Part shown: in pieces, positions 30,068 through 41,276 of the stretch
How the letters are laid out: each line of letters starts with the position of its first letter
How positions within the stretch are numbered: position 1 is the first letter of the stretch
Source of the DNA: Dipteris shenzhenensis
Lineage: Eukaryota > Polypodiophyta > Polypodiopsida > Gleicheniales
DNA length: 64,000 bases
Assembly (NCBI GenBank): GCA_047967505.1
Contig: CM106540.1
Reading direction: 5' to 3' (one strand)
Translations under genes and position numbers: made by a program
The notes under the pieces: model-generated
What the model was told of the DNA's origin: nothing
What the model saw: only the letters and a program-made list of their open reading frames with translations
Database searches by the model: none

Positions 30068-31668
30068 ATGCCGAGTAGTTCTAAAACATTTGAAGGAGCT
30101 AGTGAGAGAAATACGAGGTACTTGAGGAGAGTGGAGAAAAGACTTCCGGCAGACCAAACTAGGTACAAGAAGCATTACGTGCGACGTAAGTTTGCGAAGT
30201 CCTCAACTCGAGCACAAAGTGAGCCCATTGGAGCAGTAGCCAGAGCAAGTAACTTCATCGACACTCTCATTGACTTGGATCAACAGGAACCTTGGTGGTC
30301 AGATCCGGACTCCGGAGAAGAAGAAGTGCAAAGTGGAGAACAGGTGAAAGAAGAGGGTACTAAGGACGAGGGCTCCTCAGGGACTCATCAAGGTCAAGGC
30401 AGCCCCTCTCCTCCTCATGCAATGATGTCTTCATCAACCACCTCTTCTACCGGAGTGGTGACGCCATCTGCTCCCACCTTGACCTCTTGTGGACAAGCTG
30501 CTACCTCATCTGTTATGCATAGCTCCGGGCTCCTAGCTAATCCTTCTTCTACATCTATCCCATTGGGGGGTACTTTTGCTCCGGCCATGCCTTTACCTGC
30601 CATGATGGTTTCATCTCCCTTTCCATCCACACCGGTGTTGCCTTTTCCACCACCTCCTTCCTTCCCTTCTGCCTACTCATCCATGACTTCAACTCCGTCC
30701 CTCTCTTTCCCAAATGCTCTCCCATCCTCTTTCACCCCCACATCTTCCATGTTCTCACCCTTTCCCTCTGCAACACCGAGACCCCCCACTTACGCGCTAC
30801 CATCTGGGTACACTTCCTCTATGACTACATCAGTAGTGACTTCCCCATTGTGGTCCTCCACAGGAGGAGTTGTCGGGGTGGTCTCCTCCTTGGGAGCACC
30901 AACACTCATTACAGCCCCATCGGGACTCCCTCCAACTCTTGCATCTTCTCCAACCTCTCGGGTGGGGATGGCCGTTCTCAGTCCTCCTGATAGAGCTAGA
31001 CTTCTCGACTACTCAACAAGGTCTACGTGAAGACTCAAAAGTTCAAAGGCCACCTCCATGAGGATGCGGAAGCTCGTGTGAGGAAGTGACTCATAGCATG
31101 TAGAGCTAAAGGTGTGGAGAATGAGCATGCAGTCCTTCACATCTTTCCCTCGTCATTGGAGGATGCCGCGGATGTATGGTACAGTCAATTTCCTCCGGAC
31201 CACTTCCAGACGTGGATAGACCTAAGGGAGGAATTCTTACGCACTTTCAAGTTAGAAAAATTCGAACACATGATTGTCCAAGAGTTATCCACAGACACCA
31301 TGAAGCCTGGAGAAAGCATCTCTGTGATGTATACAAGGATGAGGGTCTTGGCGGCAAAGATGTCGATGCCACCTAATGACGCCGTCATGAAGGGGTGGTT
31401 TTTGAAGGCTTTACCCTCCACCATTGCTATAAGGCTGGTTGACAAACTCCCTGAGCATGCCTCACTACAAGAATTTCTGAGGGAAGCGGTGAAGATGAAA
31501 CGGTCCCAGTTAAGTTTCGCCTCAACACCCGCCCAAACCACCCAACTTCCAAAAGAAGAGGGCTCACAGGCATGGCAGCAACTCAAGAAGGAATTAGAAG
31601 AAATCAAAGAAGGTCTGAAAGACAGAACAAAAGTGGATGGACCGTCACCCTTTGAAGCTCAGATATAA
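30068..31668 (+). pseudogene. OTA-gypsy Gag, N-terminal and capsid region
   Basis: The first frame (30068-31030) starts with a basic region (RYLRRVEKRLPADQ, KKHYVRRKF) followed by a long Ser/Thr/Pro-rich segment. A frameshift near 31015 leads to KTQKFKGHLHEDAEARVRK, an in-frame TGA at 31087, and then the capsid-like retrotransposon Gag domain (31114-31668). That domain has the typical EDAADVWYSQFPPD, W-containing and FLRTFKLEKFEHMI blocks. A further frame change lies at about 31670 before the zinc knuckles. Confidence 0.85.
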
Positions 31669-31679
31669 GAAGTGGTCTC

Positions 31680-32363
31680 TGGTGCACCGACTGCAAGGAT
31701 TCTGGCCATGGCTACTGGGAATGTCCATCGAAGCGTAAAGTACCCACCCCGACCTCCTTTTGCACATTTTGTGAAATTCATGGACATGATGCCTCCGAGT
31801 GTAGGTATCTTAAGGGGTTGAGGAAGCTTCTACCGGAGTATCCAATTGGAGAACCATTGGTGGCTACAATCAACAAAGCTGCACCGACCACTTCAGGGCC
31901 AGTACCCCTAGCTTCAGCCCCTGTGAAGGCACCTGAACCACCCACCCATCCTATCATTCCACCTCCACTACTTCCTAATCCTCCTTCGCTCCAAGCTCCT
32001 ATTCCTAGTGAATTTGGGGCTCCATACTTCTATCCTCCGCCCTACTATGCACAGTATCAACCACCTATGTCAGGGGGTGGATATGGACCCTCTTATATCC
32101 GCGGTCGACGGGGTGGGGGGTTCCGAGGTGGACGTGGAGGCAAAGGTACCAACTTTCGCAGGCCCATCATGTGCTATAGATGTGGCGAGTACGGCCATTA
32201 CCAAGATGATTGTACACAATCATTCGGGGGACCCTTTTGTACACAGTGCCACACAAATGACCACTACACCAGAGATTGTCCCAATGGCAGAAGGGAATCA
32301 ACATCGCAAGTCAACTTGGTTGATGTAGCAGTGGTGGGGGAGGGTGACAAACCCCATGGATGA
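31680..32363 (+). pseudogene. OTA-gypsy Gag C-terminal nucleocapsid with four CCHC knuckles
   Basis: One frame holds two pairs of zinc knuckles: CTDCKDSGHGYWEC and CTFCEIHGHDASEC near 31683-31805, then CYRCGEYGHYQDDC and CTQCHTNDHYTRDC near 32171-32280. A Pro-rich spacer and an RG-rich stretch (RGRRGGGFRGGRGG) separate the pairs. Nucleocapsid knuckles bind element RNA. The frame ends at 32363, just inside the start of the protease frame (32344), so gag and pol overlap by 20 bases in different frames. This may be a real frameshift site or an indel. Confidence 0.8.
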
Positions 32364-33525
32364 CTCAACATCAATATCGGAGGCCTCATCACCAACTAAT
32401 ACCAGCTCAGTCACTAGAGGAGCATCCCCACCTCCTTCCTCCAAGGTAGACAGTGGGTACAGGAATGCATCACCCTTGTCCTCTCCTGTAACTGGATTAG
32501 AAAGGACCCGAAGGGCCCCACAACCATCAAGACCTATCAATAGCTCTAAAACTACCTCAGCTCCAAGTGAGCAATCTATGCCTTCAAGGTACCACGAGGT
32601 GGTCAGGATTGTCACCAAAGATCTTCAATCTAGTTCTGCAGATGAAGGCGTCACACCTCAGTTCCCTTCCCGCAAGTCCAGAATAGTGAGTTTTGCAACG
32701 GAAGTGACAACTTTAGGGCAAAAACGTGAGGAGTCACAGGCAGGCCCATCCACTTTCCACTCAGGAAGCACAATGAAGCAAGAGAAGGAAAAAGGGGTGA
32801 AGCCTAGTAGTGCCCAAGAAAAGGGGAAATGGGTGATGGGAGAGTCACCACAGGAAATATTGATTGAGAATCCAGAGGCACCTCCTCTCCCTCGTGTGAG
32901 CTTCAACCCTCAGCCAGAAGCTCGGCGGATGAAGGCACAAAAGGCTACTGCTACTGTCCAGCCTTATTCTTTGATGGATGACTTGATGGATTTTAGGCCC
33001 AATATCACTTTACGACAACTCTGTCAATTGTCTCCACATATCAAGCATCAGACTATTGCATTCTTGAATCGCATGCCAGGAGGGCGCCAAAGGGGATCTG
33101 TTCAGGGCGGGCCCACACCAGAGACGGTAATAGTTCAAGATGGAGTAACACTAGACAACTGCTCAGCCTATGCTGCCCTCACATGTGAACAAAGTCCCAA
33201 GCTCATAGTGGAGATCAATGGGGTGGAGCTGAAAGATGTTTTCTTGGATGGTGGGGCGGCCGTGAACATCATGCCGAGAGATACTCTTCAACAACTGGGT
33301 TTGAAATTGACAACTGACGTACATTTTCAAGTATGCATGGCGGATCAACGAAAGGTGAAGCCTATGGGGGCTGTCAAAGGTGTTCACATGAAGATTGGGG
33401 GAGTTACATTCCTGACCAATTTTATTGTACTTAATATGACGGAGGGTGAGCAGACTTATCCTCTACTTCTCGGTAGACCATGGTTACGCTCAGCAAAGGC
33501 CATTCAAGATTGGTCAAGTGATGAA

Positions 33526-34078
33526 GTTCGACTGCCTTTTTTTTTTTTTTCCATGAAAAAGACTTCTATTAAGTAAGAACAAAAAACCGCGAGAGCAAGC
33601 TCAAAGCGGAATACATCATGAAATCATGAGGATAATAAAAAACCCCCTCAGAGTGAGGTGGAAAGAAACCAAGGCTGAGGCTGAAAGTGCCATCTCAACC
33701 CTGTAGTAGATTCAGAGAAGAAAGGAGAATCCTTCCATTCCCTGAAGAAAGAAGCCCTCCTAGCTGAGGCTGCACGGGAGTCCCCCTGCATACCCGTCCA
33801 TACGGCCATCAGAGTGTGTACGATGTCTGTCCAGATACTAGCCAATGTGTGCGAGGGATGAACCTGAGTACCCTCCATAGCCTCTGTGCATCTGGATCTC
33901 CAGATATGCCAGGCTGCTATGCTCGCTATAATCTCCCAAGAAGTATCCACAGAGGCATGTACAGCTGTAAAAGGACGGTGTGTAACCACATCCAACGAGC
34001 AGAGCTCAACCCGATGATGTCGAACTGAAATGGCCCGGGAGGAGTCAAGTCCCTCATAGAAAACGTTCGACTGCCTTT
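33526..34078 (-). mobile_element. LINE-A copy 4 in the protease region, with 14-bp target duplication
   Basis: The insertion proper is 33540-34064, with poly(T) at its left end. GTTCGACTGCCTTT occurs at 33526-33539 and again at 34065-34078. The body encodes only the end of ORF2 (HIWRSRCTEAMEGTQ, GLRWHFQP). Without it the protease frame continues directly, so it landed after gypsy insertion. Confidence 0.92.
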
Positions 34079-35612
34079 GGGATCCACATCCTTAGAAATA
34101 GACATGGCCACTGGAAGGGCTCGTCATCGACCTGTGGAACTTGGGGAAGAGGATTTTGAAGAAGAAGAAGGGGTGGAAGAGGAGCGATGAGCACTTGGGG
34201 ATTGGCCCCTACAGAAAGAAGAGCTGGCCTATGTGGAGGACTCACCCTTCCAAGGTGAAACCTATGTAACAGCAGCACGAGATGATGGTGAGAGCTTGAC
34301 GTACTTGTTGGAACATGCTGGACCAGATGAGGAAGAAGCTGTCATCTTGGATTGGATGGGGGCCTTGGGATCCTTAGCCATCAACATGGTGGAGTTGTGT
34401 ACAGAAGAGGATCCTGAAGCCCATCTTGGTACTTCATGGAATGCGCAAGAGGTGAGCCAGGAAGCCTCTCCACCACCTAGTTTGGCTGATCTCATGTATG
34501 AATGGATGCCTTTTGGTCTTCTCAATAATCCCCACATGTATCAGCGAATGATGACCACAAGTACCAGACCAAGTGGTGGGGAGGCCAACAGGGTGACTCA
34601 AAGACAAGACCATGAAGCAGCAATGGAAGCAATGGAGGCACACGACATGGATGCCTCACATCAAGAAAAAGACCATGGGGTCACAACAGAGGAGGAAGAG
34701 GATGCTATGCAAGAAGATGATGAGCTGGCGGAGCATAATGATGGTACTGAAGAGGACACTCATGAATCTGTGGAAGAAGAGGATGACCACATAGATGATG
34801 GGTTGGCTGAGCACAATGATGGTATTGGAGAAGACACTCGTGGATCTGCAGAAGAAGAGGATGACCACCTACTTACTGATGTCATTCAAAGGCAGGCGGT
34901 GCCGGAAATGACTCTTGGAAGGGTTATTGAATCCATTGTGCAACCTAACCAACCTAGGAGGGGTCAAGAGATTGGACAACTTGAAGGAGCCGTCCACATT
35001 CACACTGGAGTCTGGAACTTCAGACCTTCAAGGCAAGCCCACAGCATACAGGGAGAAGATGTCGCGGACCTTGTTATACTCGACTTATACATGTCAGAAG
35101 CTGACCCCTTAACGACACAAGAGGTTCCCGAAACTACATACAAGGTGGTTGGACTACCATACAGAGGAATGCTCAAGCAAGCACAAAAAGGACAAAAGAG
35201 AATGGGCCCAAGTGCTGCCTCTACATCTCAACCATTTCCAGAAGACACCCAACCATCCTATCCGAGCTCTTGGATGGAAGAAGTAGTGGGGGATTTTTCT
35301 CTGGATGATTCTCCTGCTCACCCAGCAGTGGGAGCAGAAGAACTGAACAACTCCACATCAGGAAGCATACCTCAGGTTGACCATGCCAAGGATTGGAGGT
35401 ATCTTAACATTGGGACAGAGGACCAACCACGACATCTTAAGGTAGCCAGCTGGGTCTGGGAACATGACTATCTCCTTGCTACATTGTCTGATTTTTTTAA
35501 AGAGTATGTCGATGTCTGTGCCTGGTCATATAAGGATTTAAAGGGAGTACCCACTAAGTTCATGGAACATCGCATCGATCTATATCCGAAAGCAGACCCA
35601 GTGATCAGGGGA

Positions 35613-35762
35613 CCATATCGCATGAATCCTAACTATGGCAAGGCTGTCCATGCTGATATTCAAAAGATGGAGCAAGCAGGGTTGATCCCATATCGCATGA
35701 ATCCTAACTATGGCAAGGCTGTCCATGCTGATATTCAAAAGATGGAGCAAGCAGGGTTGATC
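35613..35762 (+). repeat. Perfect 75-base tandem duplication in RT
   Basis: Two identical 75-base units encode PYRMNPNYGKAVHADIQKM-containing 25-residue blocks twice in frame. Confidence 0.95.
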
Positions 35763-38018
35763 TACCCTGTTGACTACTCCGAATGGCTTAGTGGCATTGT
35801 AGTGGTGCCCAAAAGAGAGACTGGCAAACTCCGAGTTTGTGTCGACTAAAGGAGTTTGAATACTACCACACGTCGGGATAGGTTTCCTCTCCCCTTCACT
35901 GACAGGGTGCTAGAAACTGTAGCTGGTCATGCTCTCTACTCCTTCATGGATGGATACAGTGGGTATAACCAGGTTCGGGTGCGAGAGCAAGATCAGTTAA
36001 AGACTACCTTCGTCACCCAATGGGGAACTTATGCTTACCGGATGATGTCTTTTGGTCTATGCAATGCACCGGCCACGTTTCAACATCTTGTCACCAAACT
36101 CTTCCAAGAGAACATCGGAAAGTTTCTTGAGGTATTCTTGGATGACTTCTCTGTGTTCAATGGTAAGAATGCTTCTCACCTCGAACCTGCTATTCAGACT
36201 GATCACATGAGTAAGTTGAGGTGGGTTTTTGGTAAGTGCAGAGAAGCTAGGTTGTGCTTGAATCCGGACAAATGTTTCTTTCTCGACTTGCGAGGGGCTC
36301 TCCTTGGCCACATCGTCTTGGCTGAGAGAATGACCACGGACCCAGCAAAGGTAGAAGTGATATTGACCTTGCCTATTCCTCGCACACCCAGAGAAGTCAA
36401 GTCTTTTTTGGGACATGTGGGTTATTATAGAAGATTCATCAGGTCCTATGCCGACATAGCGGTGGCGTTGACGGAACTCCTTCGGCAGGAGCAGTTCTTC
36501 AACTAGTCGGCACCTCAACAACTGGCGTTTGACAACCTCAAGGATCGTCTAGTAAAGGCACCCATCTTGCGGCTACCTCAATGGGATGTCATTTTTCATG
36601 TGCATGTTGATGCAAGTGGGCTGGCGATTGGGGCGATATTGGCCCAACCAGATGAAGAGCACAAACTCGACCTACCTGTGTACTTCGCGAGCAGACAACT
36701 CAACGGAGTAGAAAGAAACTATAGCACCACTGAACGTGAGGGCTTAGGCATGGTCTATGCCATGAAAAAATATCGGCACTATCTCTTGGGCAGTAAGTTT
36801 ATCATCATTACTGATCATCAAGCTCTCAAATACTTGCTGAACAAACCAACGCTTGGGGGGAGAGTGAGCAGGTGGATTCTTCTATTTCAAGAGTTTGACT
36901 TTGACATCCTAGTGAGAGCAGGCCGATTGCATCAACCAGCACACCACTTGTCAAGGATCTCTTTAGGTGAAGCAGCCATAGGAGTTGATGATGACCTTCC
37001 AGATGTGGGCCTCTTCCATGTCGGTGCCACAGTACCAAAGGATGACTGCCTGTTTGCTGTGGACTGCTTTCCCCCATGGTATGCAAACATTGTACACTTG
37101 TTGTCTACAGGTGAGTTCCCCAAAGGGTTAACTCCAGCACAAAAGCGGAGGCAGATTGTTCAGGCTGCTCCTTTCAAACTGATCGCGGGTCAGCTATACA
37201 AGTTGGGGAAGGACCACATTTTAAGGAGGTGCATGCTCCCTCATGAAACACAAGCCATCCTTCAGGAGGCTCACTCAGGAATGGGGGGAGGTCATATGGC
37301 ACCAGAGGCCACTGCTAGAAAGATAATGCGCCCTGGGTTGTGGTGGCCAAAGCTATTCGAAGACTGCTATGCTTATGTGCGCCGCTGTGACTCATGTCAA
37401 AAAGGGGGGCCGAAGCCTACCCGACGGGAGTACCTTCCCCTTCAGCCATCCAGCCCTGTACCACCCTTCTATAGATGGGGATTGGATTTTGTTGGACCCA
37501 TCTCTCCTGCAACTCGAAGAGGGAACAAGTATGCTCTGATTGCTACTGATTATGGCACTAAATGGGTGGAGGCTAAGGCCGCGAAGACCTGCACTGCTCA
37601 AGTTGTGGCCTCATTCTTATATGATCAAATCATTTCTAGGTTTGGATGTCCTGTGGAATTGATGAGTGACAGAGGTACCCACTTTCTCAATGATGTCATT
37701 ACTGACCTCATCACCCAACTGCAAATTGTTCACAAGACCTCTAGTTCATACTACCCTCGAGCCAATGGTTTGGCCGAGAGCTCCAATCGGACCATGTCTC
37801 ATATTATGGCTCAGTTATGCCTTCATTCCTTGGCAGATTGGGATATTCTACTACCAGCCGCTCTTTTTGCTTACAGAACATACAAGGCTAGCACTGGATA
37901 TTCACCATTCTAGCTAGTTTACGGCTTGGAGGCAGTTATGCCCTATGAGTTCCACATGAAGACCACTAGGGTCATGGCAGAGATGGATGATAACTTGATT
38001 TCCATTCCTATTAGTTGA

Positions 38019-38215
38019 ATTTTTATTTATTCAAAAAAAAAAAAACAATATATTCCCTTTCCTAACCAGGTGTCAAGCTTCTACTCTCTACCTAGTTGCG
38101 CTCTTTGGTGGGAGATCAATAAAAACTAAGTTTCTCCTTCTCTGGCAAGACGGAAACAGCCCTTGCCTTCTCTGGCACATACTTCTCCTTAATCCCTCTT
38201 CACCCCTGTCACTCA
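38019..38215 (+). other. Junction sequence after integrase with a poly(A) run
   Basis: The integrase reading stops being recognisable at about 37998. A run of 13-14 A at about 38033-38046 follows TTTATTTATTC. It may be the end of a tiny LINE insertion or a recombination junction. No target duplication seen. Confidence 0.4.
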
Positions 38216-38685
38216 GGTTGAACCTCTGTTCACCCATGTTCACCTCCAGGTCACCCTGTTCACTCCTAGGTCACCCATGTTCACCTCCAGGTCACCCCTG
38301 TTCACTCCTAGGTCACCCTTTTTCACTCCTATGACACCTCCCCATGTTCACCTCTCTGTCACCCATGTTCACCTCTAGGTCACCCCTGTTCACTCCTAGG
38401 TCACTCATGTTCACTCCTAGGTCACCCCTGTTCACTTCTATGTCACCTCCCCATGTTCACCTCTTTGTCACCCATGTTCACCTCCAGGTCACCCCTGTTC
38501 ACTCCTATGTCACCTCCCCATGTTCACCTCTAGGTCACCCACGTTCACCTCCAAGTCACCCCAGTTCACTCCTAGGTCACCCTTGTTCACTCCTAGGTCA
38601 CCTTCACATGTTCACCTCCAGGTCACCCATGTTCACCTCCAAGTCACCCCTGTTCACTCCTAGGTCACCCCTAAATGCCAGCTAG
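38215..38685 (+). repeat. Minisatellite with about 21-base unit (GTTCACCTCCAGGTCACCC type)
   Basis: More than twenty variant units such as TGTTCACTCCTAGGTCACCC and TGTTCACCTCCAGGTCACCC follow one another. Because 21 is divisible by 3, a frame at 38344-38685 reads repeated MFTSRSP-like heptads; I regard that frame as a by-product. Sparser units recur at 38965-39170. Confidence 0.9.
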
Positions 38686-39416
38686 TAGAAATGCATGCTC
38701 AATTCAGTTTGGCCATGTTTTGGGTTGTATAATTTACAAGCAGTTGCATAAGTTTTGCAGAAAATGAGCCTTGAGCCAAAGCACTTCGTTGGCTTTATCT
38801 TTGTTTCTAGTTCCATGAAAAGACCTTCTGTTGAATATACCAAACTTGGGTTAAACGAATGTAATTTTTTAATTTCTTGCTGCGCAAGCTCCCACTATAC
38901 ATCTCCAAAAGAAAAGCCTTTGTTTCAATGGCAATTTGGCTTTCCAAATTTTCTTGACATTCCTATGTCACCTCCCCAAGTTCACTCTCTGTCACCCATG
39001 TTCCTCCCTATGTCACCCCTTGTTCCTCCCATGTTCACCCTAGGTCACTCCTTGTGGCTCCTTGTTCACCCCTCAGCCACCCATGTGCACACCAATGTCA
39101 CCCCTTGTTCATCCTTGGTTCACCCTTGGTTCATCCCTCCTTCACCCTCATTCACCCCTATGTCACACTCATCCACTGGCCTATACAGGAGGTATATAAT
39201 TCAAATTCAAAATTTACCACCTTTTTCATTCAAATATTGCTTCCCACCTTTTTCATTCAAATATTGCCTCTTGCCCACACCGTTTTTTCTCTCACCTCCC
39301 ACCTCCCACCAGGGCTATATTTAGCCGCCAAATTCAGCGCAAAATTCAGCGTAGGTCCTTCATCCCACCTCCCAATTCCCACCAGTGCTATATTTAGCAC
39401 TTGGCTAAACTCAGCG
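38686..39416 (+). other. Spacer with degenerate repeats
   Basis: Contains the sparser GTTCACCC-type units (38965-39170) and a 27-base tandem pair (CCACCTTTTTCATTCAAATA) at about 39218-39271. No protein family recognised. Confidence 0.5.
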
Positions 39417-39590
39417 TAGATCCTTGGGATCAGCTCATCCATCACATCTTACAGCCCACTCATGCTATTTTTGGCTTACCTTCCTAAATTTGGCTCTCTC
39501 TCAGTGTAGATCCTTGGGATCAGCTCATCCATCGCATCTTACAGCCCACTCATGCTATTTTTGGCTTACCTTCCTAAATTTGACTCTCTT
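39417..39590 (+). repeat. Direct tandem duplication, about 90-base unit
   Basis: GATCCTTGGGATCAGCTCAT through CTTCCTAAATTTG occurs twice in tandem with only two or three substitutions. Confidence 0.88.
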
Positions 39591-40742
39591 TGGTTGTCTT
39601 CGTGGCTGTCCCCCTCCAACGAAACCATACGCAGCAAGCAAATCGTCCCTCTTGCATAACTTCTCCTCAGCAGCCCCCCCTTCCATCAGCGAATTCTCCT
39701 GCAGCAGCCCCTCCATCAACGATAGCAGCCCCCCCCTCCATCAACGCCTGCAGCAGCTCCCTCCATCAACGAAATCTCTTGGCAGCTCCCTAGCAACAGC
39801 CTCTCCTTGGATCGCACCAACCAGGTGCAGCGCACCTCTCCTTGCAGCCCATCTCGCACCCTCTTCTTGGATCGCATCACTCCCAGCAGCACCCTCTCTT
39901 TGATCGCATCTCTCCCGGGAGCCCTTCTTCCAGTTGCGCCTCACTTTCCCTGGCAGCCTGCAGCAAATCGCCTCTTCCTCGTGGGCAGCCTGGGAAGGTC
40001 CTTGGAACGCTTCTCCCTCTTGGACAGCCTGCTGCAAATTGCCACCTCGCTGCCTTTTCGAACTCAGCTTCTTCTTCTGATCTGCCCTTCTCTGCTCAAA
40101 TTTTCTCTCTATCTCTTACTTCGCCATATAGGTCTCTTCCTCGTCTCCACAGTACTCCGTGCTTCTCCATCAGCTCCCCTTCTCATCGCCATCAGCTCCC
40201 CCTCTTGTTATCACCCGCCCCACTCTCTCGTTATCTCTCAGCAGGCCTTGCCAACACCCTCGACAGTAGCTCCCCTTCCTCATCATCAGCTCACCTTCCT
40301 CGTCATCAGCTCACCTCCTTATTCGAAATCAGCTCCCCTTCCTTTCCTGCCTTCCCTTCTTGCCTCGTCATTAGCTCCCCTTCCTTTCCTCCTTCTTGCC
40401 TCGTCATCATCTCACCTTCCAGCTTCAGCTCACCTCCTGATTCGAAATCAGCTCCCCTTCCTTTCCTGCCTTCCCTTCTTGCCTCGTCATCAGCTCCCCT
40501 TCCTTTCCTCCTTCTTGCCTCGTCATCAGCTCACCTTCCTGCTTCATCTCACCTCCTGATTCGAACTCCTGATTCGAAATCAGCTCCCCTTCTTTTCCTG
40601 CTTCCCTTCTTGCCTCGTCATCAGCTCACCTTCCTGCTTCGTCATCAGCTCTCCTTCCTTTCCTGATTTCCTTCCTTGCTTCGTCATCAACTTACCTTCC
40701 TGCTTCGTCATCAGCTTCTACTTCACATCTTGTTCCTTCTTC
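39591..40742 (+). repeat. Pyrimidine-rich low-complexity tract with repeated CATCAGCTC words
   Basis: Strongly C/T-rich. Blocks of 55-115 bases built from CGTCATCAGCTCACCTTCCT and CCCTTCCTTTCCTGCC recur at 40260-40720. AGCAGCCCC units dominate 39660-39790. Several long open frames exist only because the tract lacks A-containing stops, and their translations have no family resemblance. Confidence 0.75.
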
Positions 40743-41243
40743 ATGCTCGAGAAGCAGCCCAAGTATAAGCCACAGTTACCCAGAGATAAGCTCTTCACCC
40801 CTTTCTATACCGCCATGACGTCTCAGGTAGCCTCTGCAGTGCACATGACCTCACCTATGCCTACAGCCTCTACAGCAGGGCCGACTACATCAGCCAGGCC
40901 GACTTCATCAGCAAAGCTAACTTCAGCAGAGCTAACTTCATCAGCAAGGCCAACTTCATCAGTAGGGCCGACTTCATTAGCAGGGCCGACTTCATCTGTG
41001 ATGCATCCCCATCTTGGTCCGGACATCACTATCATCTCGGATGGAGAGCCACCGCAATCAAGACAGCAGCGGGAGGTTCTTTCCCACTCTCAGAGCTCCA
41101 GTGCCTCTTCTTCCGACCATGGGGGCTCAGATTACACCCCCTCTGCACGGAGACCACATTCAGAAGGGTCGGGTGGGCCAACAGAGATACAGAGCCCTCC
41201 GATAACCACCCCTCCTCTCTCCCACATTCGGGTTATGTTTTAA
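40743..41243 (+). pseudogene. OTA-gypsy extra ORF, N-terminal Ser/Thr-rich part
   Basis: 166 residues starting MLEKQPKYKPQLPRDKLF, with short Thr/Ser/Ala-rich repeats (SARPTSS, SAKLTSA, SVGPTSL) and an acidic Ser-rich tail. No family recognised. It precedes the next frame by 33 bases and may once have been continuous with it. Confidence 0.45.
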
Positions 41244-41276
41244 CCTCTTCTGGATCCAAGCCTCAAACTATCCTCG

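Larger units (their letters stand above)
32344..38018 (+). pseudogene. OTA-gypsy Pol: protease, RT, RNase H, integrase (four nonsense codons)
   Basis: If the LINE-A insertion at 33540-34078 is set aside, one frame runs from protease to integrase. It is broken only by stops at 34188, 35847, 36504 and 37911. Protease has FLDGGAAVNIMP and LLGRPWL. A long acidic linker (34233-35400) precedes RT, which has GYSGYNQV, MSFGLCNAPATFQ and catalytic FLDDFSV. RNase H has VDASGLAIGA, TEREGL and TDHQAL. Integrase has RRCDSCQ, LDFVGP, MSDRGTHF and LAESSNR, giving D, D and E. A perfect 75-base tandem duplication lies in the N-terminal part of RT (35613-35762). The integrase tail is cut at about 37998 and replaced by unrelated sequence. 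Confidence 0.9.

Noticed and set aside
38215-38685. CRISPR-like regular repeat array
   Set aside because: Units adjoin with no unique spacers and vary among themselves; it is a minisatellite within a plant retrotransposon.
38344-38685. 113-residue protein of MFTSRSP-like repeats
   Set aside because: The 21-base unit keeps one frame open by chance; no start context or homologous protein suggests translation.
39424-40666. Long plus-strand open frames of 159-274 residues in the pyrimidine-rich tract
   Set aside because: Overlapping frames are all open because the tract lacks A-rich stops, and the translations are repetitive Ser/Pro/Leu with no family resemblance.
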